A stretch of DNA of 64,000 bases. It comes from Pinguiococcus pyrenoidosus (lineage: Eukaryota > Sar > Pinguiophyceae > Pinguiochrysidales > Pinguiochrysidaceae). Numbering within the stretch: the first letter of the stretch is position 1; the number at the start of each line of letters is the position of its first letter. The position numbers and the translations under genes are program-made. The stretch spans positions 1-64,000 of the forward strand of contig JAAMXY010000449.1 in NCBI GenBank assembly GCA_019677205.1, in the 5' to 3' direction. Of the stretch, positions 32,493-42,552 are shown one piece after another. A model generated the notes under the pieces. It saw nothing but the letters and a program-made list of their open reading frames with translations, was not told the DNA's origin and ran no database searches.

Positions 32493-33356
32493 ATGTCGGC
32501 GAACGGGCCGCAAGAATGGTTCAACTCCTTGGGAGTGGTTACACGGTGGATGTTCACCACCAGTCTGGCGCTGACCATTCTGTCCGGCGTCCTCGGGACG
32601 GTGAGCGCGGAGCTCTTCTACTACGACATCTACTTGGTGTGGAGCCGGTTTCACGTGTGGCGTCTCGTGACGTCGTTTTTGTACCTGGGGGGACCGAGTA
32701 TCCCGTTTGTGATCCGTCTGTACATGTTCGTAATGTACTCGAAGATCTACGAGAGTGACCCGTTCAACACCGGCGGCGGCGCACATTCGTCCGACTACGC
32801 GCTCATGCTGCTGTTCGGCATGGGCTGCCACATCGTGACGCACTTCTTCTTACCGGGCATCTTCGGCATCGGCTTCTTCTCCACCAGCTTCCTCATGTAC
32901 CTGGTGTACGTGAACGCCAAGCACTGCGAGGTGTACACGCCTCAGCTGGAGGCCAGATACTTCCTCTTCAAGTTCAAGGCCAAGTACCTGCCCTGGGTGC
33001 TGCTGGCCTTCGACGTGTGCACTGGTGGCCCCGTGGTGGGCGACCTGATCGGGATCGTCCTGGGGCACGTCTACTACGTGCTCGTGAAGGAGGTGCCCGA
33101 CCAGTACGGCTACACCGTGCTGAAGACGCCTAGATTCCTCTTTGAGTTCTTCGACCGGCACACGGCGGCGCCGGCACCGGCCGTGCGTGCGCAGGCACCC
33201 GCGGCAGCGACAACAGCAGCACCCTCCAGGAACAGCTTCCCCGCTCCGGGCGTGCCCAACCGGCACAACTGGGGCACGGGAAGAGTCTTAGGGGCAGGTG
33301 GCGCTGGCCAAGCGCGGCAGCCGGCGAATAGGGATAGGCATTTGCACGCGGAATAG
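32493..33356 (+). CDS. DERL1: Derlin, ER-associated degradation membrane protein
   Basis: Intronless, 287 residues. The start MSANGPQEWFNSLGVVTRW aligns with the N-terminal amphipathic part of Derlins. Family features include the loop WRLVTSFLYLGGPSIPFVIR (with the conserved Trp-Arg), YSKIYESDPF and several membrane spans (LMLLFGMGCHIVTHFFLPG, GFFSTSFLMYLVYVNAK). FDVCTGGPVVGDLIGIVLGH carries the rhomboid-like small-residue motif, and the family tail VYYVLVKEVPDQYG follows. Derlins are proteolytically dead rhomboids that move misfolded proteins out of the ER with Cdc48/p97. Complex-plastid algae also use Derlin copies in protein import across the second plastid membrane; I see no plastid leader here, so the ER form is likelier. 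The tail is Ala/Pro-rich, without an obvious SHP box. Confidence 0.93.
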   Translation: MSANGPQEWFNSLGVVTRWMFTTSLALTILSGVLGTVSAELFYYDIYLVWSRFHVWRLVTSFLYLGGPSIPFVIRLYMFVMYSKIYESDPFNTGGGAHSSDYALMLLFGMGCHIVTHFFLPGIFGIGFFSTSFLMYLVYVNAKHCEVYTPQLEARYFLFKFKAKYLPWVLLAFDVCTGGPVVGDLIGIVLGHVYYVLVKEVPDQYGYTVLKTPRFLFEFFDRHTAAPAPAVRAQAPAAATTAAPSRNSFPAPGVPNRHNWGTGRVLGAGGAGQARQPANRDRHLHAE

Positions 33357-33439
33357 GTGAAAGGACGACGTACTCCGACAAGCTGGCACTGTGCTTCGCG
33401 GAGAGTCGATTGACAAAGAGACTGCATCCTCATTCCGTC

Positions 33440-35401
33440 TCATGAGCTGCGCATCGCAGACAAGGCCGCCACGTACTCGGGTTTCAGGTCAAGGACGCTG
33501 GCCTCGGTCACCTCCTTCGCAAACTGGATGCACACATCCTCCCACTCGCCGCCCGCCCTTTCCACTAGAGTCGGTCGAAAGCAAGCAATGTCGCCTTGGT
33601 AGCCGTGCCATTTCGCGAGGACCTGCCGCAGCGTGAGGGTCGGCTGCTTCGACAAGATGGCCTTCAGGACGCGGTTGCTAAGGAGCGCCTCGTCCGAGTC
33701 GCAATCCAGATTGAGCCACGCCAGCCCGTCCAAGCCGACGTCTCGAAGCGCTTCGTCCATCACAAACTGAGGACGCAAGACAGACCTCTCGCACGCGAGC
33801 ACCTCCACAGTCGTCATCTTGCTGATGTCCTTCAGCTTCTGAGCCGCCGCAGCCTCGGCATTCTCGTCCAGAACCTGCATGTGGACGCCCCGCAGTGGGC
33901 TCGAGTCGTTGTCCTCCTTCTCTAGTTGGCCCAGCACGGATGCGAGCCTGTCCACATCTCCGCTCAGGGGGTCCACGGAAATCAAAACGGAGCCGAGAAG
34001 CGACGACTGCCCTCTTGCTCGAGCCAAGTCTTCTTCAAAGGACGGCGCCTCAAGCTTCAGCGCAACCGCAGCATGCAGCGACGGGGCGCCCGCCTTTAGC
34101 GCTGCCAAGTCAATCTGTTCCAGTTGTGCCCCCGTTAGGCACAGTCCTCGCATGCCAAAGTCCACAGCCGCGCAAACGAGGTCAATCAGCGCCTTGCCAC
34201 CAAGCCCCTCTTCGCTGAGACAATCAAGAAAACAGCCGGGCAGAGCGCTTCTTCGGCCCGAGTAGATGTGCCGGGCCGCCGGGCTGTGCTCCGAGGCTTC
34301 GTCTAGGTTTCGAAGGACTTGGCGCACGGGCGACACTTCCGCGCGGTGCTCGGCTAGTCTCTCCAGGATGTCCTCCTGATCGGTCACGAGGTACCGGAGC
34401 AACTCCTGCAACCCATCAAACTCGCAACTGAGCTTGAGCAGCGACGGAGACTGGGCGCTCACCAGCACTTCCACCGATCGAGGGCTTGCGCGCGAGGTGC
34501 CTTCTGAGGACTTGATGAGCTCGGCAGCATGCTCGAGGGCACTCTCCGTGCCCGCAAGGACCGCCTGCGGCCGCGTCCAGTCGAACTGGAAGATCTGCGC
34601 CAACGTGACTTTCCCCTCCCCAAAGCAGTGCTTTCGACGCATCTGCAGGTCCACGTCCTCCACGGCCGCCTTGGCAGCGGGAAGATCCTTGCGAAAGAGG
34701 TCCAGCTGGCCGACGGTGCGCTCCTTGGTCAGCGCCGTGGGGTTGTAGTTGGCCACATGCAGATTCTCGTATGTGGACGCTTCCTCCGACTCCGCCTTGG
34801 CCATTGGCTCGGCAGCAAGCTCCGCCTCGCCCTCTGCCTTGCTGAAGCTGCTCAGTAGCCTATGCGGCCGCCCATCCTCCCCTCTGCTGCCCAGCAGCAG
34901 CACTTTGTACTCATTCGCCGTCGGCGGCACTTCGAACACGGCGGCGCCAGAATCTCTCGCTGTTCTCCCCCTTCTCTCGGCCTCAAACTCCCGCAGGAAG
35001 GCCTTCAGCTCCGCCTCAAGAGCCTCGGAGGTCTCTTGCGCAACGAAGCGGAGGCGCAGCGGCTGCACCGCGAAGCCCAAGAGATACCCGGTCACTTCTC
35101 CGTACAGCGGCCGCGCCACCGGATCGTCGGGAACGTGCTCCTGGAGCTGCACTGTCCACCCCTGGCCCTTGGCGCTCTGGCTCCATGCGAAGGCGGCTTC
35201 TTTAAAGGCGGAAAAGCTGCTCGGCGCCGCGCAGACCTCCACTTGTGTCGCCGTAGACACTGCGGAGGGGTCTCCGAGCAGCTTCTCCAGCAGACTTTGG
35301 CGCGCGGCGCAAAGTCGGCCGCCTCTCGTGCTTCTCGCTCGCCACGAGTCTGCTGAACTTAGGCAGGCTAAAGTCAGCAGGAATTCTGAGCGAAATCGCA
35401 T
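33440..35401 (-). CDS. Unrecognised secreted or plastid-targeted protein
   Basis: Single-exon frame; I take the ATG at 35401 as the start because what follows is a good signal peptide (MRFRSEFLLTLACLSSADSW) and the 47 upstream in-frame codons look untranslated. This gives 653 residues. After the signal, RARSTRGGRLCAARQS is basic and lacks acidic residues, resembling a transit peptide in a two-step plastid leader. The rest is soluble, Ala/Leu/Glu-rich, with alternating helix and strand predicted by eye (e.g. TANEYKVLLLGSRGED, LGSVLISVDPLSGDVDRLAS, GLDGLAWLNLDCDSDEALL). No family is recognised. The stop lies only 83 bp from that of Derlin. Confidence 0.65.
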   Translation of the reverse strand: MRFRSEFLLTLACLSSADSWRARSTRGGRLCAARQSLLEKLLGDPSAVSTATQVEVCAAPSSFSAFKEAAFAWSQSAKGQGWTVQLQEHVPDDPVARPLYGEVTGYLLGFAVQPLRLRFVAQETSEALEAELKAFLREFEAERRGRTARDSGAAVFEVPPTANEYKVLLLGSRGEDGRPHRLLSSFSKAEGEAELAAEPMAKAESEEASTYENLHVANYNPTALTKERTVGQLDLFRKDLPAAKAAVEDVDLQMRRKHCFGEGKVTLAQIFQFDWTRPQAVLAGTESALEHAAELIKSSEGTSRASPRSVEVLVSAQSPSLLKLSCEFDGLQELLRYLVTDQEDILERLAEHRAEVSPVRQVLRNLDEASEHSPAARHIYSGRRSALPGCFLDCLSEEGLGGKALIDLVCAAVDFGMRGLCLTGAQLEQIDLAALKAGAPSLHAAVALKLEAPSFEEDLARARGQSSLLGSVLISVDPLSGDVDRLASVLGQLEKEDNDSSPLRGVHMQVLDENAEAAAAQKLKDISKMTTVEVLACERSVLRPQFVMDEALRDVGLDGLAWLNLDCDSDEALLSNRVLKAILSKQPTLTLRQVLAKWHGYQGDIACFRPTLVERAGGEWEDVCIQFAKEVTEASVLDLKPEYVAALSAMRSS

Positions 35402-35726
35402 CCTGTGGCGCTCTCGATGCCTTGGCGACGTTGCGACGCTGTGTGATGGGGTCTGTAAAATATTGAAATATTTGAACACGAGCGGGACGAAAGGCTCCGT
35501 CGAAGGGCCACAAATTCCGCAGTTTACGGCGCAGTTATCCACTCATCTCGGAGCGGTCGCGAGCGCGAGCAGCGTAATCTGAAGAGTGCGGAGGCCGCGC
35601 ACGCGACATCTCCCGTGCACTCGCGGATTCAGCCCAGTCGGTCCCGCTCCAGACAGTTGGATCCTGTGTTTGTCGCTCCACTCCTCTGCTCGGGGCCCCT
35701 CTCTGACAGCTTGACACATCTCCACG
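35402..35726. promoter_or_regulatory. Divergent spacer between the unknown gene and SNRNP40
   Basis: 325 bp, no believable coding frame. The part next to 35401 is locally AT-rich (TGTAAAATATTGAAATATTTG, about 35453-35473 in part), the only such patch nearby, and may be a core promoter element for the minus-strand gene. Confidence 0.35.
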
Positions 35727-37146
35727 ATGCCGAAGAGACCGCGGAACGAAGACGCAAGCGAAGGTGAGGCTTCAGGCGCCACGTGCGGCCACGGAGGGTC
35801 GCGCTAAGGGGCGTTCTGTGGTCCACAGATGGCGTGGGAGCCACCGAGAGCAAGGACAGCGAGCAAGAGCTGCTGGAGGCCAAGCGGGCGCGCACGCAGG
35901 AAGCCGATGTCGTCGTTCCCAAGGTGGTCACGGCAAGCTACGGAGCGGAAGATGCACTGGTGGTGGCGGGCGGCCACGAGGAGCCAGATCCCAGCGAAGA
36001 GTACGTCGGTCGCTCGTCGTCTCAGGAGTGATGTGACAAAGAAGCGAAGGAGCAGTTCCGGCGTTGGAACTGATTTTATCCTTGCTCTTCACCTTAGGGT
36101 TGAGGTTGATGCTGAAGAAGCTGAGCCGGAGATTCCCGACTTGGCGGAGCCGACGATGCAGCTCACCGGCCATGGGGCGGCGGTGTATGCTTGCGAGTTT
36201 GACCCAAGCGGTAGGCTGCTCGCCTCGGGGTCGTTTGATCAAAGGATCTTACTGTGGGAGGTATGCATCTCGTTGCTCGCTTTTCCCCTCTTCTTCGGCG
36301 GACGAGGAGCGCAGTTCTAAGGGAGCTGGGTCTTGTTGTGGGCAACCGACCTAGGTGGGCGGCGAGTGTCCAAACTACAACGTCCTCTTTGGACACAAGA
36401 ACGCGGTGATCGACCTCCACTGGTCTAAGGACAGCAGTCGCCTGGTGTCGTGCTCGGCGGATACCACGCTGGCTTTCTGGGACACCAATGCAGGGAAGAA
36501 GATCAAGACGCTGAAGCATCACACAAACATCATAAACGCCTGCGCCATCACGCAGAGGGGGCCAGACATCATTGCGAGCGCGAGCGATGATAGTTCCGTG
36601 AGGCTGTGGGATCCGAGACAGAGGCTCCCGATCAGCAGCTTCGAGATGGACTATCAAGCGACCGCCGTGGCCATCTCGGAATCGGGGGAAATGGTGTTCG
36701 CCGGCGGCGTCGACGGCGTGATCGTCGCGCAGGATGCGAGGAAGCAAGGGGAGGTCTTTCGCCTTGAGGGGCACAGCGACATCATCACCGGCCTCAGCTT
36801 GAATCCGATGGGATCCCACCTCCTGAGCAATGCCTGTGATCACACCCTCCGGAGCTGGGACGTCCGGCCATTCTGTGCAGGGTATCGGATGGAGAAGATC
36901 TTCCGGGGCCATCGCCACGGTTCCGACAGGAACCTGCTGAAATGCGCGTGGTCGAGGGACGGCGAGCAAGTCGCCTGCGGATCGGCAGACCGCGTGGTCC
37001 GGGTATTCGATGAGCCGTCCGCCATGGAGCTCTATGCTCTGCCGGGCCACCGAGGAACTGTCAACGACGTGGCCTTCCATCCGAAGACGAACATTCTCGT
37101 CTCGGCAAGCTCTGACAAGACGCTCTTCATCGGCCTGCTGGAATAG
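35727..37146 (+). CDS. SNRNP40: U5 snRNP 40-kDa WD40 protein
   Basis: Four exons, 35727-35763, 35829-36000, 36098-36260 and 36355-37146, giving 387 residues. The start MPKRPRNEDAS is basic, followed by an acidic linker and then seven WD40 repeats: QLTGHGAAVYACEFDPSG, VLFGHKNAVIDLHWSKD, LKHHTNIINACAITQRGPDI, TYQ-like FEMDYQATAVAISE, LEGHSDIITGLSLNPMGSHL, SNACDHTLRSWDVRPFC, LPGHRGTVNDVAFHPKTN. The VRPF segment and the RGP in repeat 3 are specific to this family. It is a U5 and tri-snRNP component that contacts Prp8. Together with PPIL1 and eIF4A3 it fits the intron-rich genome. Two of the three introns end in a TTAG or CTAG acceptor. Confidence 0.93.
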
Positions 37147-37217
37147 AAGCGCAACGATGTCCTTCCAAAGGAAAATTGAAAAGGATAGGCATGGAATGCC
37201 GAAAAGCGCCTTGCCTC

Positions 37218-37281
37218 CGAAGCGTCTTCTCTTCAAAGCGTCTTCTCTCCGAAGCGTCTTCTCTTCGCAGCGTCTTCCATC
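37218..37281. repeat. 16-bp x 4 minisatellite at a tail-to-tail junction
   Basis: Four adjacent 16-bp units of the type CGAAGCGTCTTCTCTT, with one to four substitutions each, fill half of the 133 bp between the SNRNP40 stop (37146) and the LRR-gene stop (37280). The last unit runs into that stop codon. The array probably lies in the 3' untranslated regions of both transcripts. Confidence 0.85.
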
Positions 37282-38153
37282 ACGTGAACTCGAAGACCTG
37301 CCACTCGTTCTTGGGCTGCGCGGAGGAATACTGCTTCCACAGCCACTCTAGGACGTCTCCATTGCTGGCTTCGCGATCGGCCATCTCCTGAGGAAGATCC
37401 AGGGCCGGCGCGAACTCATGAAGCCGGATGAACGGAGCCGTGCCAAAGCTGCTCAACTTGCGAGGCGGCTCCTCGGCGAGCAGGAAGGCAAACTCCTCAA
37501 GACCCGATCTGGAGACTGGATTTCCCGAGAGGACGAGCTCCTCCAAGGCAAAGGTCTGGCTTGCCGCAAGGCCCAGGGCCTTTAGGCCCACGTCGGTGAT
37601 GCCGTTCTTCCACAGATCCAGTCGGCGAAGCCGCACCCAGCGGGGAAGCTGCTCTGCGATTGCAAGGGCGCCTCCATCGCCAATGCCGCAGGAGAAGAGA
37701 TCCAGTTCCTCAAGACCTCCACAGTGCCCTAAAGCCTGCAGAGCATCCGGCATGGCTGAGATTCCCTTTGCCCTTCTCCGAGGGGGAGTACCGATGGTGC
37801 AACACGCATGGGCTGGGTACCTGGCAAAGTTCAACTGCACCAAGCGGACCAAGCCTCCCACCCGACAAGTCCAGCTCGACCACATGGGCGCTGTACACCT
37901 GTAGCTTCTCGCAGAGGACAGCAACTCTGCCTGTATCCGAGAAATCCTTGCGGGAGAGGTCCACTTCCCCCTCCGCAGCAATCGCCGCTTCAAAGGCCCT
38001 GGCGATGTCGTCGTCATCTCGTGGCCGCAGGGTCCATTCCACCCTCTCCAGCTCTCCCGACGCTTTGGATGCAGCACTCTCCACCATATCGCACGCCGTT
38101 CCAACTCCAAGACGCGGAAAATCCCACCAAAGGCGCCGTTCTTGAACTATCAT
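37280..38153 (-). CDS. Small leucine-rich-repeat protein (RNase-inhibitor type)
   Basis: Two exons, 37821-38153 and 37280-37735, with an 85-bp intron; 262 residues. The splice joins two halves of an LRR: ...LGPLGAVELCQ/ALGHCGGLEELDLFSCG.... Repeats are of the 28-29-residue type: VVELDLSGGRLGPLG, LEELDLFSCGIGDGGALA, LRRLDLWKNGITDVGLKALG, LEELVLSGNPVSRSGLEEF. The N-terminal part is helical (DDDDIARAFEAAIAAEGEVD). LRRs bind proteins; the specific role is unknown. The C-terminus (EWLWKQYSSAQPKNEWQVFE) is Trp-rich. The intron is translated open in another frame, which made the region look like two overlapping genes. Confidence 0.7.
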
Positions 38154-38450
38154 TTCCGTACACCGGATCGAAAGTTGTGTAGCCGCTTGTGCAAGTGCTC
38201 ACTTCCGATCCGCCGCCGCTGGTTCCATCCGTCACAAGTTCCGCGCCCTTCGCCCACATATTCACAAAAACCCCGCAACACAGACCGGCGTTCTGCGCTT
38301 TGGGGTCCAATCGGAAACCGCTTTGCAGCTCGGCGGACAGAGACTCCGCTGGTCACTCCTCGGCAGTGAGGGGACGGGCAGAGACGACCGCTTGGCGGAC
38401 GGACGGACTGCGCCGCTTGTGGCGCGTCGAGAAGCCAGCTGTTCTGCGAG

Positions 38451-39281
38451 ATGGGAAAGGCGAAGAAGACCCGCAGGTTCGCAGTGGCGAAGCGCGTGCT
38501 GGCCAAGTCTGACGCGCGACTGAAGCGCAACCAGGAGAAGCAAGCGAAGCAAGGTATCGAGAACGCACACAAGCGTAAGCTGGTGACCAGTCCAGCTGAC
38601 CTCGTGGCTCCTCCGTGATTCTCAGCTGCGGAACGGGAGGGAAAGAAGGTGACGAGGGTGCGCCAGGTGCCGACTGGCATGTTCTTCAGCTTCAACGAGT
38701 CGCTGGGCCCCCCGTATCACGTGCTGGTGGATACCAACTTCATCAACTTCGCCATCAAGAACAAGGTACTTTGCTCTTTGCCCTTGGGTAAAAAGCCGAA
38801 GCCCCCTTGCCCCCCCCCCCCCCCCCTCCGCGCTCGACTAATGCGGTGTGTGTGGGAATCATTCAGCTGGACATCTATGCGTCCATGATGGACTGCCTTC
38901 TCGCCAAAGCGACGCCCTGCATCACGGACTGCGTAATGGGCGAGTTGGAGAAGCTGGGCAGTAAATACCGGTGCGGCAGCTTCATCCAAGTTGCATCTCC
39001 TGTGAAAAGCTTCTGAGACCAAAGGTGCCTCTCCCTGCAGGATTGCGCTGCGGATGGCGAAGGACCCGCGCTTCAAGAGGATCACATGCATGTGCCGGGG
39101 CACGTACGCGGATGACTGCCTGGTGCAGATGGTGCAACAGCACCGATGCTACATCGTTGCGACGTGTGATAAGGAACTCAAGCAGCGAATCCGCAAGGTG
39201 CCAGGCGTGCCCATCATGTACATCAGCAACCGCAGATTCACCATAGAACGTATGCCGGAGGCATTCGGCGCTCCTCGTTAG
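38451..39281 (+). CDS. FCF1: FCF1/Utp24, PIN-domain nuclease of 18S rRNA processing
   Basis: Four exons, 38451-38553, 38626-38765, 38867-38970 and 39041-39281, giving 195 residues, about the family's usual length (198). The start MGKAKKTRRFAVAKRVL is the basic family N-terminus. The PIN domain follows: LGPPYHVLVDTNFINFAIK (first active-site Asp), MMDCLLAKATPCITDCVMGE, GTYADDCLVQMV, CYIVATCDKELKQRIRK, VPGVPIMYISNRRFTIERM. The four acidic residues expected for metal binding are in place, so it should cut pre-18S rRNA (sites A1/A2) in the nucleolar small-subunit processome. Intron 2 contains a run of 17 C (38810-38826) and a clear branch-point-like CTAAT (about 38837). Confidence 0.95.
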
Positions 39282-39335
39282 ACGGAAGGAATCGCTTGCT
39301 TGTACTCTCTCGCGCTTCGGTCCTCGCGGGCTCTG

Positions 39336-42211
39336 CTAGGCAATCGAAGCAACCTGGGCTTCATCCAATTTCACTTTGTGCAGCGCGCTTTCCAGCTGGT
39401 ACTTGATTGGGATGCGCCGCACCAGAGATTGAAGGTCTTCCGATGAGTGGATCAGCAAACGATCAAAGACTCGCTTCGCCAGCAGCACGCGCTCGCGAAC
39501 CCGATGTTCCCGCTCCGGAACGAGCAGTGCCGCGCCATGGCCCGTGAACGGAAACTCGAGCTCTTCGCTGCCTTGCTCTTGCTCCTCTCTTCTCTTCTTC
39601 AGCTCGTCAAGCAGCAGCGTCTCTCGGTACAAGTGTCTCACGAGGGTCTGGAGCAGCTGCTGAGATTGATGGTGCCCCATCAGCTTGCAAAGTGGATCTC
39701 CGTACTCGTCCAAGAGCCCAGATAGCAGGCCCAGGCTTTCTGCCAGCAGCTGACCGATCAGCACGGAGTCGAGCTGCTGTCGGGATTGCACACATCGCTG
39801 GAGCAAAGCCATGGACACCTGCTGAAGGACGTGAGGCCCCCAAGAGCGCAGCATGGCGGAAAGGAGGCCGCTCCCTCGGACTCGCGTGAGCTGCCGGAAC
39901 ACCTGCACCGCAACGGTAAGCCGTCGTACGGGCCATCGGCGTTCGCAGAGGCACCCCGGAAACGGCGCCGACGGACCCACCAATAGGCGCTGGAAGCGGG
40001 AAAGCAACGCGATCCGAAGCTTGCGAGGCAGCTCGATCATTGGCGCGAAGAACGCGTCAAGAGCATGTAGGAAGAGCTCCCACGTCCCATCGAAGGAGAG
40101 GCCATGCCGACTGGCAACGACGAAGGATTCCAGCGCCGCGACGGCACCCGCGTCCGTCTTGCCTTCCGCTGGTCCTTCGGCGCCTTTGGTGCCTTTCGAG
40201 GCTTCTCTGCCGTCGCACAAGGGAAACGACGCGCCCAGAACCATGCGAGATATGCTCTGAATATCCCGCGCGTCCGTGGCGCCGGGGCCGGCGCCAATGG
40301 CGAGGCCTTTAACTCTTAAGTGGAAGCCCGCGGACAGAGCGTCTCCGGTGGCGTCATCGTACCCGAAGCCTTGTGCTGAGCTCGAATTCTCCAGCTCGTC
40401 CACAAGCGCATACTGAAAGTCTAAGAAGTCGGACGTGAGCACGCACGCAAGTACTTCGGATACAAGCTCATTTTGGGCCGAACCTTCGCTGGTATCCATC
40501 TGCAGATCGTCCGTCGCAGCGCCATTGACGTCCATGGTGCTTGTACTCTCCGTGTCGTTGTCACCAGGTACCCTCTTGACGGGCACAAGCTTTTCCATGT
40601 TCAGCTTTGCGTTCGCGGGCCGGAGCACCGTGCTGGGAATCCCCTCGTCCTCGCCACCCATCGCGGACCTGGTCTTCGACTTGGCGCTCTTTGCCGCAAG
40701 GGCGCTGCGTGGCTTCAGATCAGGATGCCGTGGCTCTTGCGCAGCTCGCATTCGATCACATGCCAGCGCGGTCTATCCGAAGAGCAACGTGGGGATGGTG
40801 AGGATGCGACGGCAGCCTCTGCGGCGTGGTGGGCGCGTCTCACCTGGAACAGGCACGCCGTGGACGAAGTCAGATGGTGGCACAGCAAGTTCAGAACTTT
40901 GGTGACGGCCAGCAAACAGAGGTCTTCCCTCAGAAGGCCGTGTGCGAGGCCGAGCAGCTGAAAGCACCTCAGATTGACGCACAGAGCCTGAAATATGCCA
41001 AGGGAATCCGCGGGCAGAGACGCTCCTGCCTTGTCTGTCTTCTTCACGCCCTGCAGCGACCGCATCAGAAGAGCGGCACAGCGCCGCTGAAGCCTTGCAG
41101 CAGACTCTCTAGGGGATATCTGTCCGTTTACGGAGCCAGAATTGAGCTCGTTTGGCTCCCTTGCCGTCGGCGGCAGTTCGTCGGTGCGAAGAGCTCGAAT
41201 GGCGCGTGACAAAGCCTGCAGTTCCTCTTCTTGCTCATTGTCTTTTTCTCTCGCTTCTCCCTCTGCTTCTTCTTGCCGTGCAGATCCTTCAAGCTGGCTT
41301 CTTCTCCGGTCGTCTGGTTTTGCAAACGAATCCTCAGGTGAATGCAGAGGCGCCGCCAGCAGCGATCGCTTTGGTTTCTCGGTCTTGCTCTTCGAAGTGG
41401 CAGTGATCGAAGCTTTGCCATCCGCCCTGCCAGACCAGAGCTGCTGCACTGGGGTTCTTGCGAGCACTTCGTACGGATGCAGTAGACGCAGGCACCTCCT
41501 CTCAGCTTCCGACAAGCCCAGGCTCGTCGATACCTGCATATCTTCGAGGGTGCCAGAAAGCACTTGCTCTGACAGTTCCTTCACCGAGCGCGGCAGATCG
41601 AGTGGGCTTTTCTCCTCCGTCGCCCGGCGCAGCCGCCGGTCACGACCGCTTTGTGCCTCCATTCTCGTCCTGTTGCCATGGTCGCTAGGGTCGGTGTCGC
41701 CGACATCATCCGCAATCTCCGCATCGAGGGTTGCCAGGAAAGCGAAGTCGCCAAAACTCTCCTGCACGAGATCCTCCAAGCAGCCCCGATTCACCCCGGC
41801 GTCCCCGACGCAGGTCTCACTTTTGCCAGCTGCTGCCGCTTTGCCAGTACCCTCGGCCTTATCCTTGTGCTGTCTCGGACTGGACGTCTTTTTAGGGACT
41901 CGACCGGCCGATTCCGACTTGATTCGCTTCGGAGAACCCGATGGGAACTCCTGGGAGCGTGGTGCCTGAGTCTTCTTCAGGCCCTCCAACTCTCTCTTGT
42001 ACCGCTGTCCATCACGCCGCATCCGCTCCATCTCGGAAGACTGGAAGAGCATTTCCGACCGCAGTTTCTCGACGTCCGCTTTCGCTGAAGCGCGCACCTC
42101 TGCTTCCGTGGTGGCGGCATTGCACTGCAAGTCCCACAGCTGATCGGTGGTCTGCTGCAGCTGCTGCCGAAGCCGCTCATTATCGCGCCGCAACCGCTCC
42201 GTCTCGGACAT
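39336..42211 (-). CDS. Coiled-coil plus helical-repeat protein, possibly ATRIP-like
   Basis: Two long frames on the minus strand join through one intron (donor after ...TACLFQ at about 40843; acceptor probably TCTGAAG about 40716), giving roughly 960 residues. The N-terminus (MSETERLRRDNERLRQQLQQ to about residue 85) is a strong coiled coil including SEMLFQSSEMERMRRD, then a basic segment with a likely nuclear signal (SPKRIKSE, RVPKKTSSPR), an acidic/aromatic motif (ESFGDFAFLATLD), and a mostly helical remainder (e.g. SQQLLQTLVRHLYRETLLLD). An N-terminal coiled coil plus helical repeats is the layout of ATRIP, the ATR checkpoint partner, but sequence support is weak and I would not assign it. 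The stop is only 54 bp from that of FCF1. Confidence 0.6.
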
Positions 42212-42552
42212 GAGGAGCGTCAGACGGTGGGGATCGACTTGAGCACCGCGGGGGGATGGTTCTCGGCGCTATCTGAGCTGAGCCGAGCCCTACGCCTCAG
42301 CGGTCAAGCCGAGGTAGCCTCAGCATCCGAATCACCTTCACAAAGCCGGGCAAACGTCTGCCAGCAATGTCGTTACGAGAGGGAAATCCTGGAATTCGTG
42401 CGTTGCGTTTGAGTTTTGGCGGGAAAAGTCGATCCGCACGTTTCGCAACGGTGCGTCCATTTCGATAAAGATGCCAGATCGATGACAGACTCACAAAATG
42501 CCCGAACTTTGCGGCGCCCGAACAGCATCTCTCGCGCGCCATCATCGCATCC
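42212..42552. promoter_or_regulatory. Shared upstream region with a consensus E2F-like site
   Basis: 341 bp between head-to-head start codons. At 42414-42427 lies TTTTGGCGGGAAAA, which matches the E2F/DP consensus on both half-sites. If the minus-strand gene is a checkpoint protein, S-phase control would make sense; this is inference. No coding frame of note. Confidence 0.5.

Noticed and set aside
33440-35401. Methylmalonyl-CoA mutase-like enzyme
   Set aside because: First impression only; none of the mutase or B12-binding motifs (such as DxHxxG) are present.
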